Of a stretch of DNA of 64,000 nucleotides, positions 30,910-41,680 are shown one piece after another. The number at the start of each line of letters is the position of its first letter. Within the stretch, counting starts at the first letter, position 1. The notes under the pieces were generated by a model that was not told where the DNA came from, made no database searches, and saw nothing but the letters and a program-made list of their open reading frames with translations. Source of the DNA: Emydura subglobosa. Its lineage: Eukaryota; Chordata; Testudines; Chelidae. Location: assembly GCA_007922225.1 (NCBI GenBank), contig ML680037.1, forward strand, positions 2,462,876 through 2,526,875, written 5' to 3'. Made by a program: the position numbers and the translations under genes.

Positions 30910-31030
30910 AGACGCACAACTATCAGTGTTTGGAAACACAAACCCATTTGTGAGTTTGCTTGCTGGCTCTGTCACAAACTCCACCCTCCAACCATTGTGA
31001 ACCAGGACCAGGAATACCACTCTCCGTCAC
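30910..31030. other. flank of DIRS copy E
   Basis: About 120 bases of unclassified single-copy-looking sequence next to the right end of copy E. Nothing recognised. Confidence 0.3.
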
Positions 31031-31480
31031 ATCACATCACGTGTTCCTGCTCACCTGCAGATGTTGCAGCTGCCGCATGCATTGGTGCTGGTGCTGGGCC
31101 GTGAGGTAGCTGTGGAGCTGGCTGGACCACCCAGTTGGCACATATATCCAGCATTCACTCCCTGAGCAATCGCTGCTGCTCCCTGTTCCTCCTCTCTTCA
31201 CCCAGGTCTCTCTTTGTGGACCGTGTCCCTCTCCTTCTTGGCTCTTTTGAGAGCAAGGTGCTGTTTGCCCCTCCTTGCCCCATCTCCAAAAGCTGCTCCA
31301 TGGTCCTCTTCCTTCTAGCCCACAGCTGGCCACTTGTAGCACCCGCAGTCTCAGGCAGGAGGCTTGGCTCAGCAAGTGTGGACGTGTCTCCCAATGGAAT
31401 GATACAGCGGGTATATTCATTGTATGGCCATGGTGGGAGGGAGGAAGAGGCCCCCACTTTGCTTTCTGTCTGTACACAAG
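31030..31480 (-). pseudogene. possible transposon-associated coiled-coil ORF remnant
   Basis: The - strand open frame at 31155-31457 reads RRRGTRSTKRDLGEERRNRE followed by QQRLLRE, a charged helical stretch. After the end of this frame the reading in a neighbouring frame gives MLDICANWV and a Pro/Ala/His-rich tail. The pattern resembles the C-terminus of the Myb-like second ORF of Harbinger transposons (compare 13640-14120), but similarity is limited and no other part of such an element is seen. It could also be an unrelated repeat. Confidence 0.3.
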
Positions 31481-32336
31481 ACCATGATTTGCAACATTGT
31501 GGATTGCTTCTAGATCACTCTTTCAGAAATTTCCACGTACAGTCAATCTCACTTCTGCCCTTGGAAGATTCACACTTGGACACGCACAAGCACACCCCAG
31601 GCAAGTGTGTGAGAATCACCGATTTTACTTTAAATCAATAAAAAAATTAAGACGCTGGATCTAGCTGATGCTGAAGTCATGTCTTGGGAACAGTTACCAG
31701 TACTGGCTCTGACTTTGTGGCAGGGGAAGTCCTTAATATTTTAGAAATACTGGAAAAAAATGTAGTTTTTTCCCAGGCACATGGTGGGATCCCATCAGAG
31801 TACGCAGAGGAGCTATTCAGGGAAATGGTGAGGGAACAGCACGTCAATGAGTGCAATGGTTTAGTAAGCTACTGGGTACATGTGGATGGTCTACAAAAGT
31901 TTAACCCGGGAATCTGAAAAAGTCATCTAGAATTCATGCTCCATGAAAAACTTTCACACATCACCTTCCAGGCGCCTAAGGCTACCAGGACCAACATTAA
32001 CAAACTTCTGGACTAGAATGCAGACTTCTGCAAGCAGTAGAGTGGATTCTCCCCAGCCCTCCTCCCAAGCCTGGCAACAGAAAAGTCAGGACAACACAGG
32101 GCAAAGGAATGCCTGCTGCATGAAGCATCATCTAAAATCACCTTCCAAGGAGTTAAGGAGAAGCCAGGATAAAAAAGGATTCAAAATTCACAGTCACTGC
32201 TAGATGGGATGATAATTCTCTACCTAAAATATGTATCTGCAGTGTTAGATCAGCGTACCCAAAATAACAAAAAGCTCTACTTATAAAAATAGGCCCTTGG
32301 GCCTGCTAGGTTTGTTAACCATTAACAGTATGGAAA
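31481..32336 (+). other. unclassified segment with two short open frames
   Basis: Open frames at 31684-31917 (containing GEVLNILEILEKNVVFSQ and YAEELFREMVREQ, both helix-like) and 31943-32203 (polar, Ser/Lys-rich) follow one another on +. No domain is recognised. They look like remnants of a coding sequence, perhaps of a transposon, broken by stops. Confidence 0.25.
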
Positions 32337-32369
32337 GCTGTAACTGTAAGGATTTTTCCCCTCTGTTTG

Positions 32370-32840
32370 GACTTGTGATGGGGACTACAAACCCACACTG
32401 GTCAACAAGGGGTTAAGGAGCTGCTCTGGGTTCAGCAGACCCAGACACCCCACATCTGCAGGGGATGCACAGACTGGGGGGAGGATTTAAAAGGGAGCAG
32501 AACAGCTCAATTGTGGGCAGAAAACTAGTAGATCTGAAGGGAAATTGCCAGCCTGGCTGTAGAAAGACCAGGAGAAGCACAGACAGGTGAACCTCACCTA
32601 GACCCAAAGAATGTCCCTTTGCAAGAAGAGGAGACTGTCTGCTGAGCCATTTCCTTGCTAGGGAAGAAAGGGATCAGAACCTGCTGCAGGAGAGACCTTT
32701 CAACACAGTCCCAGCTACTAAACGTCAGCTGAGGGGGAGACGAGGTTTTCAAGCAGCAGAGACTAGATGGCTGTTCCCTCCTGGGTTGAAGAGAACAAAT
32801 GGTGAGTTATCAGGGGGTTGTCCCTGCTATAATTAGATGG
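32370..32840 (+). mobile_element. LTR-like segment
   Basis: It opens with TGTGATGGGGACTACAAACC, has a TATA-like GATTTAAAAGGGAG box at about 32484 and a purine-rich downstream part. The composition and layout recall a retrotransposon long terminal repeat known to me from turtle sequences. No internal retroelement genes or second LTR are adjacent, so it would be a solo LTR. Boundaries are uncertain. Confidence 0.4.
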
Positions 32841-32936
32841 TGAAAAAATAACTTTCAATAGCTATTATTTTGTTTGTTTTAACTCTAACCCCTCCCCACA
32901 TCAAAAAAGTTGTCTACTCCTCCCCCTTTAGAGACT

Positions 32937-33024
32937 AGAATCATAGAAAATTAGGGTTGGAAGGGAGCTGGGACCTCGGGAGATCATCTTATCCAACCCC
33001 CTGCTCAAAGCAGGGCCAAAGAAT
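32937..33024 (-). mobile_element. CR1 LINE 3' tail fragment
   Basis: GAATCATAGAAAATTAGGGT, TTGGAAGGGAGCTGGGACCT and CCAACCCCCTGCTCAAAGCA are the complement of the conserved 3' end of sauropsid CR1 elements. It is about 90 bases long and strongly 5' truncated, as is usual for CR1. Confidence 0.75.
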
Positions 33025-35069
33025 GCCCAGTGCCACCTTCCTTTGGCTGCCTTTTTCAGGCGATGGGTGAAGAAGACTGCTGGAATGAATTTTACAAACA
33101 CTTTTTTGCAGTATTCCCCAGCTCTCCTCAGGGGCATGTTCTGATTCCAGGAAGAGTGGTAGTTTATTTCCTGTTCCCCAGAGTTACTACAGGGAGATTG
33201 TTACTTATTTAGTTTGTTGATGGATTTATTTCTCTGGTATTGGATCTGCTGTTTTTGGTGTTTTCTGTTAGGTTTATATATGGATTTAGTTTGTCCTGAG
33301 CTCTTCTTTGTGAAGAACCTTGAGCATGTCACAATCTGGAAAAAATGATGACCTTTGGTATTCCGGGAAGGTAGATAAACTTTGTGCATATAACAAAAGA
33401 AATCTTTAACAAATGCCGAAGGCTACTGAGGCCTTGTAGTCCTAGGCAATGTCTGCATCTCCCTTACCTTTGTTGCTGCAGCATAAACTGGCTTTGCCTG
33501 CCCCCATGTGGCTCTGTTGCAAGCAGTTTATTTGTTAGATGTCACAATTACTGTGTCTAGTAAAACAAGAAGATTCATATAAAGGAATGGGAAAAGAGGA
33601 GCAACGTATAACAGCATGGAATTACTCGCCAGTAATAGTTTGCTCTAGTCATTTCTTCCCCACCACATGTTTTTTCCTCTTGATGTGTATTCTGTTTCCA
33701 GCATTACTGACTTTTTGCAAAGAGTGGTTTGGGAAATCTCTTTACTGATGAGAGAGGTAGTTCTCTGCCTTTATTTATATGGGGTTATTTCTGTAGCACT
33801 CTATCTCACAGGGATGCAACCTTTACAAGACTCTTTGTATATGGGCCTTGATCCTACAAACACTTTTATGTATGTGGTTTAATTTTACTGAGTTGACTAG
33901 TACCATGCAAAATTAAGCAAATGCCTAAGTGTTTGCACGATCAGAGCATTAATTATCCCATCTTCAAACATGATAAATTTTTTGGCCTGTGGTTACAGTT
34001 CTTGTCTTCTATCAAAATCTACTAACCCCCGTATTTTCTGTGCTGAACTATACGTTGTTGCTTGTCCATGAAGCTGATTTGTCACAATGACTGCCTCAAG
34101 GTTGCAAAAACATAAGAAATCATGTACCTTACCTCTGGTATAGCAAAAATACATACAAAAGCAGAGCTAGGAGAGCTCCCAAAATTCAGAGTTTGGATAA
34201 ATATCCTCAAGCTTGGACACTTATCTGAACCTATACAGCCACCTCTCTACTAAGTGCAACCTCTAGCAGTTGTCATCTTGTTGGGAGGGAAGCTTAGCCA
34301 CCTTCTACAGTATGAGTATGAGCCAAGACGCCACCTCCTCTCTCTGGTGTCTGCGTGGGGCAGCCTTTCTTTCTCTCCCCATTCCACCCCACCTTTGATA
34401 GTGGAAATTAGCAGGGATAGAAGCACCACGGGGTGGAGCAGTGAGGAATTCTATTAATTTCTGATTCCTTCCTCAAGAAGTTTGCTACAAGGTGGGTGCA
34501 GAATGTACAGCCCAGAGGTAGAAGCAGACCTGTTTTAGGACATCATAGGCTTAGAACAGCAAACAGCCTTCCTTCCTAAACTCCAGAGCATTAAATAGCC
34601 AATCTCTGATAAATACACAGACATGGGCATGCTCGCAAAAACCAACAACTAATTGAGCTATAAACTGCATAAGAAAAAAAGACATTTTGCTTTAGTTATC
34701 CCTAATTTGAAATACCTGTGAGATGCTCAGGTACTACAATGATGCGGTCTAAGGGAGTTCAGGGCAATTCTAAGTTAATGTAACACAGTGAGATGCATGG
34801 ATATCCCCACCGTCTTCACTGATCCTCTCCCTTAGCTCTTCATGAAGTTGTTTTTTCTGGGCCTTTCTTCTTTCATTTCTGTTTCTCTCTGTAAGACCAG
34901 CTCACCACTTTGTTTTCATATAGTTTGCTGCTTTGGTATTTTGGCTATCGTGAGTCAAAGCCATCCAGAAGGGCAGAGGGATTTTTGTTTTGTTTTGCTT
35001 TAAGGAATTGGAGTTCCAGGAACACACTACATCATTTTCATATACTGTATGAGGCAGTGTTTCCAATTC
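33025..35069. other. gene-free, mostly unclassified sequence
   Basis: No coding region found. A partly self-complementary patch at about 33840-33960 (CTTGATCCTACAAACACTT against AAGTGTTTGCACGATCAGAG) looks like an old short hairpin repeat. The rest shows nothing recognisable. Confidence 0.35.
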
Positions 35070-35330
35070 TCACAATCGGATTGCAAGACTGTCATAATAT
35101 TTGGTGTTTTTCCCAAAGCCCCACCTCCTGGAATCATGTAATTACATAAGACTCTCAGCTTTCAATTTTTTAAAACAAGTTTCTTGCTCTCTGGTAGCAG
35201 AGAAAAGCTTGAAAATGCCCCATAAAGGTTCAAAAGCCAGAAGGCAAATAAAAAGAATCCCCCCCCCCTTTTTTTTAAATCTCTTGATTTTTTGGGGGCC
35301 CTGACTCATGACTTTGGATTGCCAATCCCA
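35070..35330 (+). repeat. unclassified interspersed repeat, first copy
   Basis: Shares a run of matching segments with 41430-41680: CTCACAAT, TGGTGTTTTT, TGGAATC-TGTAATTA, TCAGCTTTC, AAGTTTCT, and near the end ATCTC or ATCTTG-TGATTTTT-GG followed by CCTGACTC. Two copies in one window show it is an interspersed family. An internal C run then T run lies near 35260-35277. Confidence 0.55.
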
Positions 35331-35636
35331 GTGAATAAACACCAATAGGTATTTAAAATGAAGTCAGATGACATGTCTACAATAGATGGCAGTATTACTC
35401 TTCACTTTTGATCTGCTCCCAAAGTAATGTGCAGTATGGTACTAACTAACAGACTAGTTTGCTTTTTGGTTTGGGATACAACTCCACTTCATGTTCTAAT
35501 TTTGCTGAAATTACATTATACTAGACTATTTTTGTCTAATGAAGCATCATTTTTAATATTCTTAATCCACAACAGCATTTGTGTGTGTGTGATATAAAAA
35601 TCAGTTACAACCTCAGAGAAAACAAAGAGGTTATAT

Positions 35637-35705
35637 TCAAAGTTGCATGGATTTAACTCAAGGTGTTATTTTTAAACTGGTTTAATTAAATCTATGCAAC
35701 TTTGA
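35637..35705. repeat. short hairpin MITE-like repeat
   Basis: TCAAAGTTGCATGGATTTAA (35637-35656) pairs with TTAAATCTATGCAACTTTGA (35686-35705) with one mismatch, separated by about 29 bases. Typical of a very short palindromic repeat. Confidence 0.65.
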
Positions 35706-36481
35706 TTCTACCCCAAGCTTAAATGTTTGGAACATTATGGAGGTTTATACTTTGTGCAGTCTATTCTTTCATAAGAGCATTTGTGTGTCTGTATGGTCAG
35801 AATATTTGCTCTAGGAGTTATTGCTTCATTTGCATAAGTTTAAATATGTTACCATTAGCCATTTTAAACAGCAACACAGGAAAAGAAAGTAATAACAAAG
35901 AAGTTTATTTTGTGAAATGTTTGTCTCGGTAAATCCTTTATTATAACATTCTAATTTATTTTTTTCTCAACATTTTTAGTAAAACTGACTCTATATTGGA
36001 CTGTACTAAGTGTAGGAGGTGTCTGCCTTTGATAACTCATTGAAATGGTGACGTGCTGTGGCTACAGCTTCTTGGAGGAAGTTTGACTGACTGGTGATTT
36101 TCGGACCCCCAAAGATGTACATGCTGGACTGGTAGCTCCATCACCTTTCTGAAGAAGGTGCAGTGTGCTCTGTGTTCTTGACTATGTCCATTAGCTGGGT
36201 AGCTTCCCCGCCCTTCCCCCCAACTCTTATGTATTTTGCCACATATAGCAGGGTTTTTCAGTGGGGGAGAAAGGAAATGATTGCACTCAAAGAGAATCTG
36301 CAATGTCCATCCGTTGGAGCACTTTATGATAAAATCCTATGAGCTTCAAAGACAAGTCTGCAGGCTCTGGATCCTGATTGTGGCAAACCACTCTACTAAG
36401 CTTCTTCTAACTGGGCTATGACTAAGAGCCAAATTACTTACAATATTGTGTCAGCTATTCCTTTTGCCTACATTTTGCTTA

Positions 36482-36772
36482 GGCCAGATCTATACTTAAA
36501 AGTTTTGCCAGCATAGCTGATTATAGGTATTTTATTTAATTAATTAATTTATTTATTATAACATAGCTGTGCCAGCAAACTCCCTAAGGTAGACATAGTT
36601 ATATTGGCAAAAAATGTGCTTTTGCTGGTACAGCTAATTTTGCTTGAAGGACTAGAATAAGATGTGCTAGCAAATACACTCTTTTGCTAGTATAACTGCA
36701 TCTACACTGCGGGGGAGGATAGAGTTTATTATTATAGCTATACCGGCAAGCTTTTAAGTGTAGACAAGGCCC
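36482..36772. mobile_element. MITE with imperfect terminal inverted repeats
   Basis: The left end GGCCAGATCTATACTTAAAA with GCCAGCATAGCT is complementary to the right end AGCTATACCGGC with TTTTAAGTGTAGACAAGGCC. About 290 bases with no coding capacity. A related, more decayed copy lies at about 46060-46410. Confidence 0.7.
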
Positions 36773-38664
36773 TAATCAGAGGTGTTTCTCCAACAGAAAG
36801 AACATGAATAAAGGACATTACACGCCCTGTAGCTGGTCATTATTGTTGTATCATGACCTTTTGGCTGCTTGCCCACTGTCACATACAAATGTCTAGCTTA
36901 TATATAGTGCTCAGTGAATTTTGATCAACTGTGTTTCAGTTTGTCCTCTGTTTCCCATTCTTGGCTGGGAAATGCCAGTGAACAAAGTTCCTGCAGGCAA
37001 TAATTTCCTGTTGCATACTTTCTGTCACCCTGTAAGCTTCCCAGGCACCTGTGCAATTCAACTTGTCTCATTAACAGCCAGACGTGCCCTTCAGCTTTTT
37101 GTTAAGTTTTTCTGTTTTTATTTGAATGTTAATAGAGGTGATCAAGTCCATGTAGATATGTGGCACAGAGGAGGGGCAGAGAGACATTATTTGGAGTGTT
37201 ATATAGGCTGCCTAACTGCTTTGCATGACACTTATGCTCTAGAACAAAACTTCAGCGAACCTCCAGCTGGAGTTAAGTGGTGCTTTAAACTTGAGGTAGA
37301 TGGCTATCAGGGTAAGAGCTGCTGAGGCTTAAACTAGGGTAGTGCAGTAGTGGGGGAGGGGGTACAAAGCTCATGAACTGCTAATCCAGTCACTCTACTA
37401 CTCTAATCACTCTGAGTATCTGAATATTGTTTCACAGTATCACTCTCTCAGCTAGGCTGACTCAGTGGATAGTAACTTGCATGTTCTCAAGTTTACTGTT
37501 GCAGTGAAGGCAAGTCCTGAAACTTGAACTGGGTACAGATGATTGGCAGGCTATAGCTCTATAGTGAGCTAGGCCGAACTCTAAAGGCTAAGGGTGACTT
37601 CCTCACTCCTGTTCTGACCTCTTTATGCTGAGTAAAAGGACAAATGGGGCCCTCAATCTCTTGTTCTGGCTATGGGAAGATTCCCCCTGATGAAATTACA
37701 CAAGATAGCCATAAGATTGCCCAGTGTAGGGAGTATGCCGAGAGTGGGAGGGCATTGTCACGGGCATTGTCACGGAGGGTCTGTAGTATGCAGTCTGGAG
37801 ATTCCAGACATAGATATGGCCCATAGGGCAGCCCCTGCCTTTCTAAATTACATTAGAGTCCTATCCAGTCCCAGAACAGTCCAGAATTGGGAGACACAAG
37901 GGTGATTTCAAGCCTCATTAGCCCCCAACCCTCTGGGCTGTGAGTTCTGTGCAACACTTCTTAGAGGTGCAGTAAGAAATCTCACCTAACCTCAAAGCAA
38001 AACTAAGCTTTCTTCAGCTGAGAAGCATCCTTTCATACATTATCTCTGTCTCTCCCTTCTTTTAAATAATAGGACTAATGAGCAGAATTGGGTTTCTGTA
38101 CTTACCTATCAAATCTCTTATGTACATGTCTGATATGTGCCCAAAATCTTGTTTAAACAAATTCACTTCTTACCTTTCTCTTGTAAATGTCTATACATTT
38201 CAGCTCACCAAAACATTGTGGTTACATCTATCTAAACAAGGCTTATCCTTGCAGCTCAATATGCAAAGCAGTCTCCATGAAATGCATTAGAACTCTTGCT
38301 AATTGTTTCCCTATGCCCATCACAATGGCCGGAGAGTTAAAACTGCTAATGATCTTTCCAACAAACCTAGCGATTTTTCAACTGTTCAGCAAGGCCATTA
38401 ATCAACACAGCCAAGACTGCATGAGCAACATTTACTAGCAATTAACCTAGAGTTATGGGAACTATTTTTTTCCCTCCTGAATGCACTATCCTAATCTGCT
38501 CACCCAATTATTCTAAATGAAAGTTATAAGCACACAAAGCTTCTGTTAATTGGAAAGGTTATAAAATGAAAGTCCATGTGGGTCTGAGAACTAACTTAAT
38601 ACCTAAAAGGTCATCAATTAAGATGAATAGGTTTCCTATTAAATCCTTCCCCAGACAGTCGATA
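36773..38664. other. gene-free sequence
   Basis: I see no supported gene. A 134-codon open frame at 36921-37325 has a hydrophobic N-terminal half but no motif, conserved splice pattern or homology I can recall; I treat it as chance. GGGCATTGTCAC occurs twice in tandem near 37751-37774. Confidence 0.35.
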
Positions 38665-39632
38665 TTAACTTAGCACCTAAGTCTTGTTTTTAGGCACCAC
38701 AAAACTCCCGCTCGGATGCTGTTGAGCCCTGTAGCTGCCTAAACTCGCTTGGCACCTCCATTTTTGCCTCTGAGCATGTGCACTGCTGCCTCACTCTAGG
38801 CGGCCTGGCACCTGTCTTCCACCTAAGCCTCAGAGGGATTCACAGACTGGGGAAAGCAGGCATTTGGCTGTCTAAGTTGCATGCGGGTCCCAATCTGGTA
38901 GGAATGCTCAGAGGTTGCCTACTGGATGAGGCCCCTCAGTCAAGGTCACACAAAACTGCTTGCAGGGAGGATCTCCCTTATAACCTTTACCCTAGCAGTT
39001 AGGGTGCTCACATGGGATGTGGGAGACCCCAGGTTCAAGCTCCCCCTCCTCCTGAAAGGGAGAAGGGATTTGTACAGGGACCTGCCACCCCTCAGGTGAG
39101 TGCCCTAATCACTGTGCAGGGAGATATTCTGATGTTGGACTTCTTCAGTCTCTCCTACTGAAGTTGTTCCACTTTAGTTATGTACTTGAATAATTAAATA
39201 TTAATTGGGATAGTGAAAGAATTAGAATGACTTTATAGCCCAGTGATTAAGACGCTCCCCTGAGAGATGGCAAATCCTTGTTCTCCTGCATCCTGGATGA
39301 GTATCGTATCCACTAGGCTAGAGCTGAGAATAGAGGTTCTCTCTTTCCCCCAGCTGTTTTGTAGACTTGGGTGACTTCTGAGCACAGCCCTACACACGAC
39401 TTAGGTGGCTGAGTATCTATCTTCCCTTGCAGCCTGGGCTTAGACACTTATCTCTGTGCTGTGAGAGGGGCGGGGATTAGCATACGCTCCTGTGGTGGGC
39501 ATCTCCCATTCACTAGCTTAGGTGGGGAGCTGCTTGGTGGACCATAGATGAAGGCGCCTCTCTCTCCCTGTTCATTGTAGAGGAAGGAGCCGAGGTACCT
39601 AACTCAGGCTTTGTGGATCACACTGTAGTTCC
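38665..39632. repeat. long composite repeat with tRNA-like promoter boxes
   Basis: Starts with TTAGCACCTAAGTCTTG and ends with CGAGGTACCTAACTCAGGC, which are partly inverted counterparts. Inside, at about 38996-39046, GTTAGGGTGCTC and GGTTCAAGCTC resemble RNA polymerase III A and B boxes, and a related GTGATTAAGACGCTC lies at 39242. I suspect a SINE-like or MITE-like family but cannot name it. Confidence 0.35.
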
Positions 39633-39633
39633 T

Positions 39634-39835
39634 ACAACGCGAATTCTGTAGCACTTTAAAGACTAACAAATTTAATTTCAGCAGGCATAAGCTCAGATGC
39701 ATCTGAGGAAGTGAGCTGAAGCTCACGGAAGCTTATGCCTGCTGAAATTAAATTTGTTAGTCTTTAAAGTGCTACAGAATTCGCGTTGTTTTTGCTGTAT
39801 ACAGACTAACATGGCTACCCCTCGGGAACAGTGTA
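39634..39835. repeat. interspersed repeat carrying a perfect 60-bp inverted repeat
   Basis: Bases 39634-39693 are the exact reverse complement of 39730-39789, with a 36-base loop between. The right arm and the following bases (to about 39835, CAGACTAACATGGCTACCCC) are the same family as 9841-9934. In that copy the right-arm sequence is not preceded by such an inverted arm, so the left arm here is an extra inverted copy. Confidence 0.85.
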
Positions 39836-40086
39836 GTTCTTGTGGTTTTTTTCTATACACCCAGTGTCGCAATGCCTGCTCCTTTTAAAGGCATTCAGGC
39901 TGCAGAAAATACATCTGAGTGTGTTTTGCACTTTTACATTTTTATGAATCATTCAAAATCTCCATGGGAAAAAGGAAATGTATATGAGCTTCTCTAATTT
40001 GTACAACATCCCAGTTTTTCCATGGGATTTTTTTTTCTAGAGCACACAGTGGGTAGATTAAATCAGTTCTCACTAATAAACAAGCT

Positions 40087-40154
40087 GGGCCAGATTCATC
40101 CCAAATGTAACTCCACTGATGTCGATGGAGTTACAGCATGAATAAATTTGGCCT
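40087..40154. repeat. short palindromic MITE-like repeat
   Basis: GGGCCAGATTCAT and TGTAACTCCA on the left are complementary to TGGAGTTACA and ATGAATAAATTTGGCC on the right, giving a 68-base hairpin with a few mismatches. Confidence 0.65.
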
Positions 40155-40565
40155 GCTATGTTTCTGTGATTGCCTTCAGTGAGTAAGTGTGCAATCCATG
40201 AGAACTCCCTTATGCAACATCTCAAGAACAAGAAAGTAAAAATGAAAAAAGAACACTCCATTTGGTAGGCCTTTAAAACTATTGCACAGGATTTTTCTGA
40301 TTTAAGGATTTTGTAGCAGTGCTAGAGGAAATGATGGTGGAAAGGCCTGAGCTCATTCTACATTAGAGCATACACCACTGGTAGCACTAACGCAATTTCA
40401 CAATTGCTGAAACCCAGGTAAGACATTTCCTAGTGTGGATGCACCTCCAGGCTATATCTACAATTGGGGTTTTCAGGGAAATCTCCCCCATTGCTTTAGC
40501 ACTAGTGAAGATCCACCTACTGCTAGCAATGCTGGAAGGACTAGTGTAGTCCACTTTAGACTAAA

Positions 40566-40853
40566 AGGGTCTGTCTACACTGCAGTTAAAAATCTGCAGC
40601 TGGTCCATGCCAGATGACTTGGACTTGTAGGGCTCGGGCGGCAGGGCTGTTTAACTGCGGTGTAGACGTCTGGGCTGTGGCCGGAGCCTGGGCTCTAGGA
40701 CCCTGCAAGTTGGGAAGGTCCCAGAGCTTGGGCTGCAGTTTGAGCCAGAACATCTACATCGCAGTTAAACAGCCCCTCAACCTGAGCTCCATGAGGCCTG
40801 GTCAGCTGGCATGGGCCGGCTGTGTGTGTCTAACTGAAGTATAGACAGAGCCT
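40566..40853. mobile_element. palindromic MITE of about 290 bp
   Basis: Almost the whole element folds on itself: AGGGTCTGTCTACACTGCAG at the left against AAGTATAGACAGAGCCT at the right, and GGGCTGTTTAACTGCGGTGT against CATCGCAGTTAAACAGCCCC inside. No coding capacity. A broken relative lies at about 61755-62110. Confidence 0.75.
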
Positions 40854-41429
40854 AAGAGTTTTTAGTACCATGTCAGATAACCCTGATCACAGAGGGTCTA
40901 GACAAAATGAACACCAGTGGCTGGTTTACACTAGTGCTCCCACCATTGCTAGCATTCATGGCACTATACTGTTGCTGAAGTCATGCTGGGAGATATCCCT
41001 AAAGCAGTAGCAGAGATCCTAGCGTGCACATTTTGACTCATTTCAGCTCATCCTGGTTGAATCCCACCAGTGCAAGAAGAAAGGTGCGTTTCTTTAGTGC
41101 ATATTCAGTCAGTGTGTATCTTGTATCTTAGAAGCAGAGGAATGCATTGTAAAAGAAATTGAGTCTGACCTGCTTTGGGGCCTGTTTGTCTCAGGAATTT
41201 CATCTTTGTCTAATAGAAGATTCAGGAGGATATTCATAAATGTATTACTAAAGTATCAACAATAAAGCTAGCAATAACCAGTTTCTATGGGCTCCAAAGG
41301 TGCAGGTCCATATGTCTGTTTTCTCTTGCATCAAGCTCCAAAGCAAGCATGCTTGTACTCATTCTCCCATCAGGCTGGATTACCATCCAGGGTTTCCAGT
41401 TTTTGTTATTTTTACCATGGGTCTCACAA

Positions 41430-41680
41430 TAGCTGGTGTTTTTTCTTAAGGGCCTGGCTGTTGGAATCCTGTAATTATGTAAAAATTTCAGCTTTCTCTT
41501 TAAATAAAAAGAAGTTTCTATTCCACACCATTTTGGAGAAAACGCAGGTCATACTTTCCAGCTTATCTAAAGAAACCAAAAGTCAAATAACAAAGATCTG
41601 AAATTGATCATTTTTAAAAAATCTTGTGATTTTTGGAGCCTGACTCCTGATTTTTGAACAGTTGGTGTTGTTAATACTGC
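41430..41680 (+). repeat. unclassified interspersed repeat, second copy
   Basis: Same family and orientation as 35070-35330, recognised by the shared segments listed there. No coding capacity. Confidence 0.55.

Noticed and set aside
36921..37325. 134-codon frame with a hydrophobic N-terminal part
   Set aside because: No signal peptide pattern that holds up, no motif, no splice context; frames of this length are expected by chance in a 64 kb window.
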